A stretch of 64,000 nucleotides of DNA from Mycobacterium sp. ST-F2 (GTDB taxonomy: Bacteria > Actinomycetota > Actinomycetes > Mycobacteriales > Mycobacteriaceae). The stretch spans positions 1 to 64,000 of the forward strand of contig NZ_JMHT01000005.1 of assembly GCF_001905655.1 (NCBI RefSeq), written 5' to 3'. The notes beneath the pieces are model-generated. The model was given only the letters and a program-made list of their open reading frames with translations. It was not told where the DNA came from and ran no database searches. How positions within the stretch are numbered: the first letter of the stretch is position 1; each line of letters starts with the position of its first letter. Below are positions 8,643-17,117 of this stretch, piece by piece. The position numbers were made by a program, and so were the translations under genes.

Positions 8643-9803
8643 CTACGCAGCTGCCGCTGACAACTCGGGCGCCGCCTTCGGTGCCCGTCCCCGCCGGAGG
8701 CGCGGCAGGCGCTTCGTCGCGAAACGGTTGGGCAGGGAGAGCCGGAAGACCTTCATCCAAGCGGACGCCACCTGCTTCGGCAGCGGGCCACTGACATAGG
8801 TCAGCCCGTAGCGTTCGAAGAGTGCGGCGACCTGCGGCGCGATCTCCTGGTAGCGATTGCTGGGCAGATCGGGGAACAGGTGGTGCTCGATCTGGAAGGA
8901 CAGGTTGCCGGTCATGAAATGCATCCAGCGCCCGCCGGAGATGTTGGCCGAGCCGAGCATCTGCCGCAGGTACCACTGGCCGCGGGTCTCGCCCTCGATC
9001 GACGTCTTCTCGTAGGTTTCCACACCTTCGGGGAAGTGCCCGCACATGATGACCGAGTGGGTCCACAGATTGCGGATCAGGTTGGCGGTCAGGTTCGCCG
9101 TGAGCGTGGTCAGCGCCGAGGGACCGGACAGAAGTGGGTGCAGGACATAGTCTTTCAGCGCCTGCCGGCCGGTCTTGGCGAGGACCTTTTTACCCTGGCG
9201 CCGGAACTCTTCCTTGTCGGTCTTGCCCTTGAGATAGCGGCCGATCTGCAAATCGTATGCGGCGATGCCGTATTGGAAGAAGCAGGCGTTGATGAAGTTG
9301 GTCAGCGGCTGCATCAGGTAGAACGGCGTCCAGCGCTGGTCCTCGTCGACGCGCATGATGCCGTAGCCGAGGTCCTGGTCCTTGCCGAGCACGTTGGTGT
9401 AGGTGTGGTGCAGCTCGTTGTGGGAGTGCTTCCACATATCGGCCGGCGAAGCGCTGTCCCACTCCCACGTCGTGGAGTGGATTTTCGGGTCGCGCATCCA
9501 GTCCCACTGGCCGTGCATCACGTTATGGCCGATTTCCATGTTGTCGATGATCTTCGACACGGCCAGCCCTGCGGTGCCGACGAGCCATGCCGGCGGGAAG
9601 AGCGAGAACAGCAGCACGGCGCGGCTGGCCAGCTCGAGTTTGCGTTGGCCGGCAATGACTTTGCGGATGTACGCCGCGTCGCGTTCACCACGGCTGGCGA
9701 TCACCTCGGCGCGGATCGCGTCGAGTTCGATGCCGATGTTCTCGATGTCGGCCTCAGAGAGGTGCGCGACGGGGTTCTTGAGTTTGCGTTGCATGGCGGT
9801 CAT
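8643..9803 (-). CDS. desA3: Membrane fatty-acid desaturase (DesA3-like)
   Basis: A 386-residue diiron desaturase of the stearoyl-CoA delta-9 type that puts a double bond in acyl chains at the membrane. The three histidine boxes are present: HNVMH at 93-97, HNELHH at 128-133, and QIEHH near residue 300. A hydrophobic region precedes the first box (LLFSLFPPAWLVGTAGLAV). ATG 9803 is preceded by AAGGAG. The oxidoreductase needed to feed it electrons ends 33 bases upstream, the same pairing as Rv3229c-Rv3230c. Linoleoyl-CoA desaturase is the common automatic name, but delta-9 activity is the more likely one. Confidence 0.9.
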   Translation of the reverse strand: MTAMQRKLKNPVAHLSEADIENIGIELDAIRAEVIASRGERDAAYIRKVIAGQRKLELASRAVLLFSLFPPAWLVGTAGLAVSKIIDNMEIGHNVMHGQWDWMRDPKIHSTTWEWDSASPADMWKHSHNELHHTYTNVLGKDQDLGYGIMRVDEDQRWTPFYLMQPLTNFINACFFQYGIAAYDLQIGRYLKGKTDKEEFRRQGKKVLAKTGRQALKDYVLHPLLSGPSALTTLTANLTANLIRNLWTHSVIMCGHFPEGVETYEKTSIEGETRGQWYLRQMLGSANISGGRWMHFMTGNLSFQIEHHLFPDLPSNRYQEIAPQVAALFERYGLTYVSGPLPKQVASAWMKVFRLSLPNRFATKRLPRLRRGRAPKAAPELSAAAA

Positions 9804-9835
9804 GTCGTAACTCCTTGGCTGTAAGCAGTTTTCGA

Positions 9836-10927
9836 TCAGATATCGATATCGCAGGCGCCGGCGGCTGCGCTGATGCACGTTTGGATGGCGACCCCGTCGC
9901 CTTCGGTGGCGGTGGTGACGTCGCCGGTGCGGACGTCGCGCACGGTTCCACGGCGCAGGGGGACGACGCAGCCGAAGCACACGCCCATGCGGCAGCCCGA
10001 TGGCATCAGGACGCCGGCGGCCTCGCCGGTGTCGAGCAGCGTCTGGTCGCCGGCGGCTTCGGTGGTCGTGCCGCTCTTGGTGAACGTCACGGTGCCGCCG
10101 TCGCCGGTGGTGAGGATTTCGGCGCGGAATCGCTCGGTGTGCAACTGGTCGGCGACACCGTGCTCGGTCCAGTGCTCCTGCAGCGCGTCGAGTAGTCCGG
10201 CAGGTCCGCATGCCCAGGTGTGCCGCGCGGTGAGATCACCGACCAGTTCGCGCAGGCGCGTCATGTCGAGCCGGCCCTCGGTGGCGGTGTGGACCTCGAT
10301 CAGTCGGATCCGGCCCTGTGCCGCGAGTTGGCGCAGTTCGTCGGCGAAGATCATGTCGTCCGGTGTCGGCGCGCAGTGGACGACGACGGTGTCGGTGCCC
10401 GTTCCGTCGGCGAGGTTGCGCAGGATGCCCATGATCGGCGTGATGCCGCTGCCGGCGGCGACGAACAGCAGCTTGTCCGGTGCCGGGGTGGGAAGGACGA
10501 AGTCGCCGGCAGCCTGATCGAGCTGAACCAGCGTGCCGACCGTGTCCCGGTGCACCAGATGATTGCTGACCGTGCCGCCCGTGATGGCTTTGACGGTGAT
10601 CGCGATGTGCCCGTCGGGGCGCTCGGTGTGCGAGGTCAGCGAGTAGGTGCGCCACTGGCGGACGCCGTTGACGTCGATGCCGACGCGGACGTACTGGCCG
10701 GGGATGTGCGACTGCCAGCCGCTGCCCGGCTTGATCATCACGGTGGCGCAATCGGGCGTTTCGGGATGTACGGCGGTGATCCGTCCCCGCAGCGGGGCAC
10801 CGGACCGCAGTGGCGCGACGAGGTCGAGGTAGTCGCCGGGCAGCAGCGGAGTGGTGATCCGCTCGGCCAGCTCCAGCACGCGACGGCGCAATCCCGCGAC
10901 CTTGGGGCGAACTGGTGTCGTCGTCAT
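9836..10927 (-). CDS. Ferredoxin reductase-type electron donor of the desaturase (Rv3230c-like)
   Basis: A 363-residue FAD/2Fe-2S oxidoreductase passing electrons from NADPH to the desaturase. Domain order is FAD-binding (RTYSL motif), NAD(P)-binding (FVAAGSGITPIMGIL) and C-terminal plant-type 2Fe-2S ferredoxin, with cysteines in GCRMGVCFGCVVPL and a fourth in QTCIS. The order matches Rv3230c, the known redox partner of DesA3. ATG 10927 is preferred; ATG 10942 would add five residues. The PucR-type gene is divergent, so this promoter is a likely target. Confidence 0.9.
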   Translation of the reverse strand: MTTTPVRPKVAGLRRRVLELAERITTPLLPGDYLDLVAPLRSGAPLRGRITAVHPETPDCATVMIKPGSGWQSHIPGQYVRVGIDVNGVRQWRTYSLTSHTERPDGHIAITVKAITGGTVSNHLVHRDTVGTLVQLDQAAGDFVLPTPAPDKLLFVAAGSGITPIMGILRNLADGTGTDTVVVHCAPTPDDMIFADELRQLAAQGRIRLIEVHTATEGRLDMTRLRELVGDLTARHTWACGPAGLLDALQEHWTEHGVADQLHTERFRAEILTTGDGGTVTFTKSGTTTEAAGDQTLLDTGEAAGVLMPSGCRMGVCFGCVVPLRRGTVRDVRTGDVTTATEGDGVAIQTCISAAAGACDIDI

Positions 10928-10974
10928 GCTTCTAGCGTCCATGAGTCAGCGGTACAAAGTCCTATGCTGAGAAG

Positions 10975-10987
10975 GTGAGAAACTCAC
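10975..10987. promoter_or_regulatory. Inverted repeat in the reductase / PucR spacer
   Basis: The short divergent spacer (10928-11012) holds GTGAG-aaa-CTCAC, followed by a second weaker repeat GTTC-ggaaa-GAAC. These could be operator half-sites for the PucR-type regulator. The call rests on symmetry and position only. Confidence 0.35.
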
Positions 10988-11012
10988 ATGATTTTGTTCG
11001 GAAAGAACAGTT

Positions 11013-12206
11013 ATGAGCGATTCTGCTGCCCAATTCAGCGGTCTGGACCTCGACGAGCAGATGGTCCAGGCCCTGGAAGGGGTGTTGCCGCAGATGGCCG
11101 AGCGGACCGTCGCGGCGGTCACCGCGGAAGTTCCGAGCTACACCGATGCGTTCAGCGGCCCCATGGGGCAGACCATCGAGAGCGCGGTGCAGTTGGCGCT
11201 CGGAGTGTTCCTGCGCCTGACCACCCGCTCCCAGGGCGCCGATCCGGGGCCGCGGCTGTCCCCGGCGCTTGACGGGGCCTACGACCTGGGCCGGGGCGAG
11301 GCCCGCACCGGCCGTTCCATCGATGCGTTGCTCTCGGCGTATCGGGTCGGTGCTCGAGTGGCGTGGCGAGAGCTTTCCGAAACCGCGGTCGCGGCAGGAC
11401 TCTCTGCGGCCACGACGGCGAGGTTCGCCGAAATGGTGTTCGCGTTCATCGATGAGCTGTCGGCGGCCAGCGTCGCGGGTCACTCCGACGAACTCGCCGC
11501 CGCCGGCCGGGTCCGGCAACGCCACCTGGACCGGCTCGCCGCGGAATTGTTGGCGGGCGCACCGTTGAATCAATTGCTCGCCAGCGCCGAGCAGGCCAAC
11601 TGGAAGCCGCCGAAGACGCTGAGCGCCGTGCTGCTGCCCGAGTCCGAGACGCGCAAGCTGACTGCTCTTTTCACTCAGGAGATGTTGCAGGCCCGTCTTG
11701 ACGTGTCGGAGATGGACGCCGGTGAACCGCTGGCCGTCGTGCTGGCCCCCGATGCCGAGGGCCACCAGCGACGGCGGATCCTCGACGCGTTGGCAGGTCG
11801 GCGGGCGATCGTCGGGCCCGTACGTGAATGGTCATCGGTGCGCGCGTCGTACCTGCGCGCCGTCCGGATGCGTGCCTTGGTGCCCGACGAATCCACGGTG
11901 GTCGATACCGAAGACCATCTGGTCGATCTCGTGCTCAGCGCCGATCAAGACGCCACCGACGACCTGCGCCGGCGGGTCCTGGCGCCCCTTGCAGAGTTAC
12001 GACCAAGTGCCGCAGAACGACTCGCGGAAACGCTGCGTGCGTGGGTGTTGCACCTCGGCCGCCGTGACGCCGTGGCCGAATCGTTGTTCGTACACCCGCA
12101 GACGGTGCGTTACCGGATGACTCAGCTCCGTGAACTCTATGGCGATCGGCTCGATGATCCCGCGTTGGTACTGGAAATTACTGTGGCACTGGGGCAGAGC
12201 GGCTAG
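11013..12206 (+). CDS. PucR/CdaR-type transcriptional regulator
   Basis: A 397-residue regulator. The N-terminal half is a helical sensor-like domain of the RsbR/PucR kind seen in many actinobacterial regulators (EMVFAFIDELSAASV, then HLDRLAAELLAGAP). A GGDEF-like middle section (PLAVVLAPDAEG) follows. The C-terminus is the diagnostic PucR helix-turn-helix: ESLFVHPQTVRYRMTQLREL with GDRLDDPALVLEI. It is divergent from the desaturase electron-donor gene with an 85-base spacer, so control of unsaturated fatty-acid synthesis is the simplest inference. It overlaps the convergent SpeD-SpeE gene by 29 bases. Confidence 0.85.
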   Translation: MSDSAAQFSGLDLDEQMVQALEGVLPQMAERTVAAVTAEVPSYTDAFSGPMGQTIESAVQLALGVFLRLTTRSQGADPGPRLSPALDGAYDLGRGEARTGRSIDALLSAYRVGARVAWRELSETAVAAGLSAATTARFAEMVFAFIDELSAASVAGHSDELAAAGRVRQRHLDRLAAELLAGAPLNQLLASAEQANWKPPKTLSAVLLPESETRKLTALFTQEMLQARLDVSEMDAGEPLAVVLAPDAEGHQRRRILDALAGRRAIVGPVREWSSVRASYLRAVRMRALVPDESTVVDTEDHLVDLVLSADQDATDDLRRRVLAPLAELRPSAAERLAETLRAWVLHLGRRDAVAESLFVHPQTVRYRMTQLRELYGDRLDDPALVLEITVALGQSG

Positions 12207-13395
12207 CCCGCAGTGAGATCGGCGGTGTGAGCGCAGCCGCGAGCGATTCGGCGTCAATCGTCTGACATCGGTACGGGAGGGTTTCCAGCCGCGCCTGCAT
12301 CGTGGTGAGTGGGTCCTCGAGCACCTCGGCGGTGCCCGACAGGAAGGCCCATTCGTGTTCGTCGCTGCCGAAATAGACCACGGTGCTGAAGGTTTCGCCG
12401 AATCGCTCCCATGACCGGATCAGCGTCTCGTTGCGCCACAGGGTGGGGCAGCCGGCCTGGCCGACAACGACGGCCCCGATGTCGCCGCACAACTTCATGA
12501 AGTCCGCGCCGTACAAGCGGTTGTGCTGCGCGGGTTCAGATCGTTCGTCGGGCAGATCGATGACGACGATGTCGTATCGGGGGCCGCTGTGGGTGGCGAC
12601 GAACTCGTAGCCGTCGGCGTAGTGCACGGTGACGGGCCCGAGTCCGCTTTCGGCCCTTGCCAATTCGTCGGGTGTGTAGCCGTAGGGCAGGTGCTCGGCA
12701 CACAGCCGGACGGCCTCGCGGTCGATGTCGACATGGTCGACATGGGTGGCACCGGCGGCGACGGCCATCTGACTGGCGACGCCCTCGCCGGAGCCGATGA
12801 TCAGCACCCGGTCGATAGTCCCGGCCAGCAGCATCGCCGGCACCATCAGGGCCTCGTGATAGACGAGCTGGCTGAATTCGGTGCTCTGCCGGTCGGAGTC
12901 GCTGAACAATGAAATGCCCTGTGCGGTACGGCCGATCACCAGATGCTGGAACTCGGTGTGGGTATCGCACAGCACCTCGGTCAGCTCCCAGTTGCGGGTG
13001 ATGCCGGGTGCCATCGGTTCGACGATCTGCTTGCCCGCGCCACGAAACACGGTGTGGACGTGAGCATCCGCGGCGCCGACAGCCTCGCGCAGCAACCGGA
13101 CGGCCTTCTCCGCGTCGGCGGTCTCACCGCAGGTGAAGACATCGACGAACATCGCGCCGCGCTCGGGGTAACTGTGGATCGACGCGTGCGACTCGGCGAG
13201 CAACGCCAGCACTGTCACGCCGTGCGGCTCGAAGCGCTTGTCCACCATGTCGCACACGGTGGCGCCGGCGCGCTCGACCGAGCTGCGCAGCAGGTGGCGC
13301 AGGCGCACCCGGTCGTTGGCCAGCTCGGGATCGACACCGGTGAACTCGGCCAGCACATGACAACCCGCGAAGCTGCTACCCGGTTGTGACTGCAT
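12178..13395 (-). CDS. S-adenosylmethionine decarboxylase (SpeD) fused to spermidine synthase (SpeE)-like domain
   Basis: A 405-residue two-domain protein. Residues about 10-120 are a class-1b SpeD: the self-processing ESH site with Ser69 (future pyruvoyl), His74 in SIHSYPE and Cys89 in DVFTCGE have the same spacing as Ser63/His68/Cys83 of the Thermotoga enzyme. Residues about 150-390 are an aminopropyltransferase Rossmann fold: YHEALMVPAML, VLIIGSGEG, VDIDREAV and VVIDLPDE. The usual GGGDG and DSSDP motifs are altered, but the two Asp positions remain. The fusion could make decarboxylated SAM and use it at once. ATG 13395 sits six bases after GGAGG; ATG 13398 is an alternative. The gene overlaps the decarboxylase gene upstream. 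Confidence 0.85.
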   Translation of the reverse strand: MQSQPGSSFAGCHVLAEFTGVDPELANDRVRLRHLLRSSVERAGATVCDMVDKRFEPHGVTVLALLAESHASIHSYPERGAMFVDVFTCGETADAEKAVRLLREAVGAADAHVHTVFRGAGKQIVEPMAPGITRNWELTEVLCDTHTEFQHLVIGRTAQGISLFSDSDRQSTEFSQLVYHEALMVPAMLLAGTIDRVLIIGSGEGVASQMAVAAGATHVDHVDIDREAVRLCAEHLPYGYTPDELARAESGLGPVTVHYADGYEFVATHSGPRYDIVVIDLPDERSEPAQHNRLYGADFMKLCGDIGAVVVGQAGCPTLWRNETLIRSWERFGETFSTVVYFGSDEHEWAFLSGTAEVLEDPLTTMQARLETLPYRCQTIDAESLAAALTPPISLRASRSAPVPQ

Positions 13396-14467
13396 CATCG
13401 ACCTCCACGAACTGCGTTGCCAGCGGCTCAAATCCATTGAACGACGACGAGTAGCTCGTCGTATAGGCACCGGCCGCATCGATCTCGACCAGATCGCCCG
13501 GGCGCAGCGTCACGGGCAGCGGATACCGCTGATACAGCACGTCGTCACCATCGCACGTCGGGCCCGCGACGACGGCGTCGGCCACCGGGTCACTGTCGCG
13601 GCTGGTGCGCAGCCGGTACCGGATGTACTCGTTCTCGGTTTCGGCCAGCCCGCCGTAGCGCCCGATGTCGAGGTACACCCAGCGGCGCCCGTCGGTGCCG
13701 GTCCGCACCGAGACCACTTCGCAGAACAATGTGCCCGCCGAGCCGACGACCGCGCGGCCGGGCTCGATTACCACGCGGGGGAGCGCCGGGAAATGGCGCC
13801 CGAGCGCACCGGCGATGGCATCACCGACAACCCTCACGTCGGGCACCGGCGAGTCGTAGAAGAGCGGGATGCCGCCGCCCAGATTCAGCGTCGCCAGGCC
13901 CGGCGTCGCATCGAAAATGTCACGTGCGCAACGGATTCCGATCTCCCACGCCTGCGGGTCCAGCTGCTGCGAGCCGACGTGGAAAGCCACCCCATCCGCG
14001 CGCAGCCCCAACTGGCCGGCCTCCGTCAACAAGCCGACCGCGTCGTCCGGCGCGCATCCGAACTTGTGCCCGAACGGCGTCACCGACGACGGGAACGCCG
14101 GCGCGATGCGGCATTCGACGCCCGACCCCGGCGCGTTCTCGGCGATGGCCTCCAGCCCGGCTGCGGTGTCGAAGGTGAACCGCCGCACGCCCCGCGCAAA
14201 CGCGTACGCCACCTCCGCAGGCTTCTTGAGAGGGTTGCCGAACGTCATCAGCGTGCCGCCGATGCCGGCCGAGGCGCACAGGTCGATCTCGCCGACGGAT
14301 GCGACGTCGAACGTGCAATCAAGGGCCGCCAACAGCCGCAGGATGGGTTCGGCCGGGTTGGCTTTGACGGCGTACCGAATCGCGGCGGAGGGCAGCGCGC
14401 TGCGCAATGCGGCAACGTTCCTGCGCACCGTCGCGAGGTCGATCGTCAGGTATGGCCTACCAGGCAC
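13376..14467 (-). CDS. Fold-III PLP-dependent ornithine/lysine-type decarboxylase
   Basis: A 363-residue alanine-racemase-fold decarboxylase of the ODC/DAPDC/CANSDC family. Lys35 in RYAVKANPAE is the PLP lysine. FHVGSQ, LNLGGGIPLFYD and EPGRAVVGSAG contact the cofactor, and GPTCDGDD carries the cysteine-aspartate pair of the active site. The dimer-interface end (YTTSYSSSFNGF) is intact. The likely product is putrescine or cadaverine, which the SpeD-SpeE fusion just downstream (overlapping by about 20 bases) would aminopropylate. GTG 14467 fits the family N-terminus, but no clear ribosome site is seen; longer starts add antisense-like sequence. Confidence 0.85.
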   Translation of the reverse strand: MPGRPYLTIDLATVRRNVAALRSALPSAAIRYAVKANPAEPILRLLAALDCTFDVASVGEIDLCASAGIGGTLMTFGNPLKKPAEVAYAFARGVRRFTFDTAAGLEAIAENAPGSGVECRIAPAFPSSVTPFGHKFGCAPDDAVGLLTEAGQLGLRADGVAFHVGSQQLDPQAWEIGIRCARDIFDATPGLATLNLGGGIPLFYDSPVPDVRVVGDAIAGALGRHFPALPRVVIEPGRAVVGSAGTLFCEVVSVRTGTDGRRWVYLDIGRYGGLAETENEYIRYRLRTSRDSDPVADAVVAGPTCDGDDVLYQRYPLPVTLRPGDLVEIDAAGAYTTSYSSSFNGFEPLATQFVEVDDAVTTG

Positions 14468-14570
14468 AGGCGGCAGCGTACTGAACGAATGCGCTTGGCG
14501 CGCGAGACCGCCGCGGTTCTGTCGGTGCCAGGTGCTGATCGGTGGGCAACAACCGACAAGGAGGTGCACC

Positions 14571-14881
14571 ATGGGAGCTGTGACTGCCACGACCGGAGGA
14601 TTCCCCGTATCCGGATCAGGCCCGCTGACGGTGCGTGATCTGGAAGGGATGCCCGATGACGGCCGTCTCGCGGTAGAGGTCCTGTCACCCAGTACCGCGC
14701 TCAACGACCTCAACACCAAAAAAGCCGCCTACGCACGGACCAGGTCCAGCTGACGGTGTTCGAGTTGCGCGACGGCGTTTACGCCGAAGTCGCGCAGGTG
14801 ACGGACAGCGAAGCGTATGACGCGACGCGCCCGTTCCCGGTGCGCATCGTGCCCACCGATCTTCTGGGCCGCTTCGCCTGA
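14571..14881 (+). pseudogene. Decayed Uma2 family (DUF820) endonuclease-like gene
   Basis: ATG 14571 has a perfect AAGGAGG ribosome site and opens a Uma2-type N-terminus (GPLTVRDLEGMPDDGR), but the frame jumps straight to the later family motif VEVLSPSTALNDLNTKKAAY. About 80 residues are therefore missing. The frame then stops at ARTRSS, while another frame continues with the C-terminal family sequence (LTVFELRDGVYAEVAQVTD, PFPVRIVPTDLLGRF) to a stop at 14881. An internal deletion plus a frameshift explain this. Uma2 proteins have a PD-(D/E)XK-like fold and are often found in phage-defence or toxin-like contexts, with largely unknown roles. Confidence 0.75.
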
Positions 14882-15073
14882 CGGCCGTCAAGGACTCGCC
14901 ACGGCGGTGGGCTTCCACTCAGTGGCGCGGACCGTTCTCCTGCCGCGTTGCCGATTACGATGGGCACAGTTTCGTCGTCGATATCAGGTGTACTGGCGAG
15001 ACGCTGGGGGCACGCTGCGGAGGTATGCGCGGCGTGAATCATCAATCCCGCGAGTCGAATATTGGCGCTCTAC

Positions 15074-15256
15074 ATGAACGAATCGAACCTCCCTGCAACG
15101 CAATTCAATGTCGGCGACATCGTTCACAACGGGCCACACGTCGCCACCGTGACGGATGTCGGCTCTGTCCTCGTCGCCATCACGACCGCGATGGGTACTC
15201 CGCGCATGGTTTGTCCATGGGAACTCGTGAAGCCCCGGTTGGCTGCGCAGTGGTGA
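15074..15256 (+). CDS. Small conserved hypothetical protein
   Basis: A 60-residue protein starting at ATG 15074 (MNESNLPATQFNVGDIVHNG). The sequence has a small beta-barrel look, with GDIVHNGPHVATVTDVG and VLVAITTAMGTPRMVCPWEL suggesting an SH3-like or KOW-like strand order. It lies eight bases before the 15264 gene and is likely co-transcribed with it. Function unknown; the pair recalls other small mycobacterial two-gene units, but I cannot name a family. Confidence 0.55.
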   Translation: MNESNLPATQFNVGDIVHNGPHVATVTDVGSVLVAITTAMGTPRMVCPWELVKPRLAAQW

Positions 15257-15263
15257 GACGACC

Positions 15264-15689
15264 ATGCAACACGTACAAGAAACCAATCTCGCCTGGTCGC
15301 TCATCGACATCGCCAAGCCCGAGCTGGACGCGCGCGAGCGCAACCATGTTTTCATCTGCATCGGCGCCGGCGACTCCTTCACCGCGATTCGCATTCTTCT
15401 GAAGCTGATTGCCGTCAAACGGATTCCAGTTGCGCCGGCCGTGGTGCAACTGTGCGATGACTGGCTCGAGGCGTATGTCCTTCATGAGGATCACGGGCAC
15501 CTCAAGCAGGTTATCGACGGCATCGTGGTGTCCGTCGCCAACCGGCGTCCGCCGATGATCAGTCGCGCATTGGTCTGCGTGAAATCGCCAGTGGTCTACG
15601 ACCTTCAGTTCCCATACAGCTGTAGAGCCCGCGCGGCTTCAGTGGCGATGTCGCCGCTGAGCCGTGCAATCGGCGGCCCGCCGCGCTGA
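15264..15689 (+). CDS. Conserved hypothetical protein with a probably extended C-terminus
   Basis: A 141-residue frame from ATG 15264. Residues 1-95 (ERNHVFICIGAGDSF, AIRILLKLIAVKRI, then CDDWLEAYVLHEDHGHLKQV) look like a genuine, mostly helical small protein. From about residue 95 on, the chain changes character and the last 28 codons lie opposite the end of the convergent serine-hydrolase gene (85-base overlap). I suspect an original stop near 15560 was lost by a frameshift or point change. It pairs with the 60-residue gene just upstream. Confidence 0.55.
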   Translation: MQHVQETNLAWSLIDIAKPELDARERNHVFICIGAGDSFTAIRILLKLIAVKRIPVAPAVVQLCDDWLEAYVLHEDHGHLKQVIDGIVVSVANRRPPMISRALVCVKSPVVYDLQFPYSCRARAASVAMSPLSRAIGGPPR

Positions 15690-17107
15690 TGGATGACGTT
15701 CGCCAGCACCACCACGTAGGTGTCCGATCCGGGATCGATCCAGAGGGTGACCCCGGTGAAGCCGGTATGGCCGAAGCTGCCGACGGGGAAGACCATGCCG
15801 CGCGGTCGCGAGTGCTCGGTGTCGATATCCCAGCCGAAGCTGCGCAGTTCCTGCCCTGCGATGGCCGGATAGTTCGGCGCCAGGAGCGGATCCGTTGTGT
15901 TGGGGTGGTTTTCGACGGCGTAGCGAGAGGCCCTGTCTGCCGCGGGGACCTGGCCGGCGTTGTGTCCCGGCTGCTGCGGCGTCGCCAGCAGCTCGGCAGT
16001 CGACTGCTTCAACGGGAACAGACTCGGACGGCCCGCGAGTAGGTCGAGCAGCGCCTGCGCGTAGCGGCCCATGTCGTCGACTGTCGAGAACACCCCAGCG
16101 CTCCCTCCGGTGCCGCCCATGCGTCGGGCCGTCGGGTCATGCACGGTGCCGCGGATCAGGTGGTCGAAGTCGGGGTTGATGCCGGGGGTGTCGTCGTCGT
16201 GCGCGGTTGGTGCGACGCGTGCCAGCAGGGCCGTGCTCCAGGTGCCCGGCGGGCAGGGGTCTGACGGTATGCCTTCGAAAACGATTGCCGTACCCCGAAC
16301 TTGGTGCGGGCCACAGGCCTTGGTCGCCGGGAGGTACCGGGTATCGGCAAGCCCCAACGGTGCGAAGACGTTGTCCTGCACGTAGTTGTCCAAGGACTCT
16401 CCGGTGATTTTCTCGATCAGCGCGCCGAGAATGATGAAGTTGAGATCGGAGTAGTGGAACCCCTCGCCGGGGCCGAACTCCAACGGCGCCGTGAGCGCGC
16501 GCCGAATGCCCTCTGCTTTGTCGGCGCTCGTCAGCCCCCACGGACCTTGGTGGCTGAGGTCGCCGCCGGTGCCGGACGTGTGCGTCAACATCATGCGCAC
16601 CGTCACCTGGGCGCGCCGCGGATCGTTGGTGGCGTTGAATTCGGGGAAGTACGTCTGGATGGGCTCGTCGACCTTTACCAGGCCTGTTTCGTACAGCTGT
16701 AGGAAAGCCACCGTTGTCGCGACGCTCTTCGACAACGACGCGAGGTCGAAGATGGTGTCGTCGGTCATCGGCTCTGCCGGCGCCGACGATCCGTCCAGCG
16801 CGGGTTCGTCACCGAGTCGGCGCGCACCGTAGGCCTGCCGGAAGACGACCTTCCCGGCATGGCCGACCTGAATCACCGCGCCGGGCAACCGATGTGCCGC
16901 AATGGCGTCATTCACCAAGCGGGAGACCGCGGCGAACGGACCGGCCGGGACGACGGTGGGGATCGGGACGGCACTGGGCACCGGGGTGGCCGCCGGCGGA
17001 GCGGCCGGCGGGGCAATGGAAGGCGTGACAGCCGGCGGCGCCGGATGCCCGCACGCCGCAACGGCAAGCACGACGGCCGAAACCCGTGCAACGCGAGACG
17101 CCTTCAC
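15605..17107 (-). CDS. Serine hydrolase lipoprotein, class C beta-lactamase fold
   Basis: A 500-residue exported protein starting at GTG 17107. The lipobox VVLAVAAC directs lipid attachment at Cys; a long Pro/Ala spacer then leads to the beta-lactamase/transpeptidase-like domain (about residues 65-495). The nucleophile motif is SLSK in DLASLSKSVAT, the second is YSD in FHYSDLNF, and the third is HTG in FGHTGFTG; these replace SxxK/YxN/KTG and are usual in esterase/D-aminopeptidase-like members. Substrates of such mycobacterial lipoproteins are mostly unknown, cell-wall peptides or esters being likely. It lies 10 bases after the permease gene and so is probably in its operon. Confidence 0.88.
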   Translation of the reverse strand: MKASRVARVSAVVLAVAACGHPAPPAVTPSIAPPAAPPAATPVPSAVPIPTVVPAGPFAAVSRLVNDAIAAHRLPGAVIQVGHAGKVVFRQAYGARRLGDEPALDGSSAPAEPMTDDTIFDLASLSKSVATTVAFLQLYETGLVKVDEPIQTYFPEFNATNDPRRAQVTVRMMLTHTSGTGGDLSHQGPWGLTSADKAEGIRRALTAPLEFGPGEGFHYSDLNFIILGALIEKITGESLDNYVQDNVFAPLGLADTRYLPATKACGPHQVRGTAIVFEGIPSDPCPPGTWSTALLARVAPTAHDDDTPGINPDFDHLIRGTVHDPTARRMGGTGGSAGVFSTVDDMGRYAQALLDLLAGRPSLFPLKQSTAELLATPQQPGHNAGQVPAADRASRYAVENHPNTTDPLLAPNYPAIAGQELRSFGWDIDTEHSRPRGMVFPVGSFGHTGFTGVTLWIDPGSDTYVVVLANVIHQRGGPPIARLSGDIATEAARALQLYGN

Positions 17108-17117
17108 CGGTTCGACG

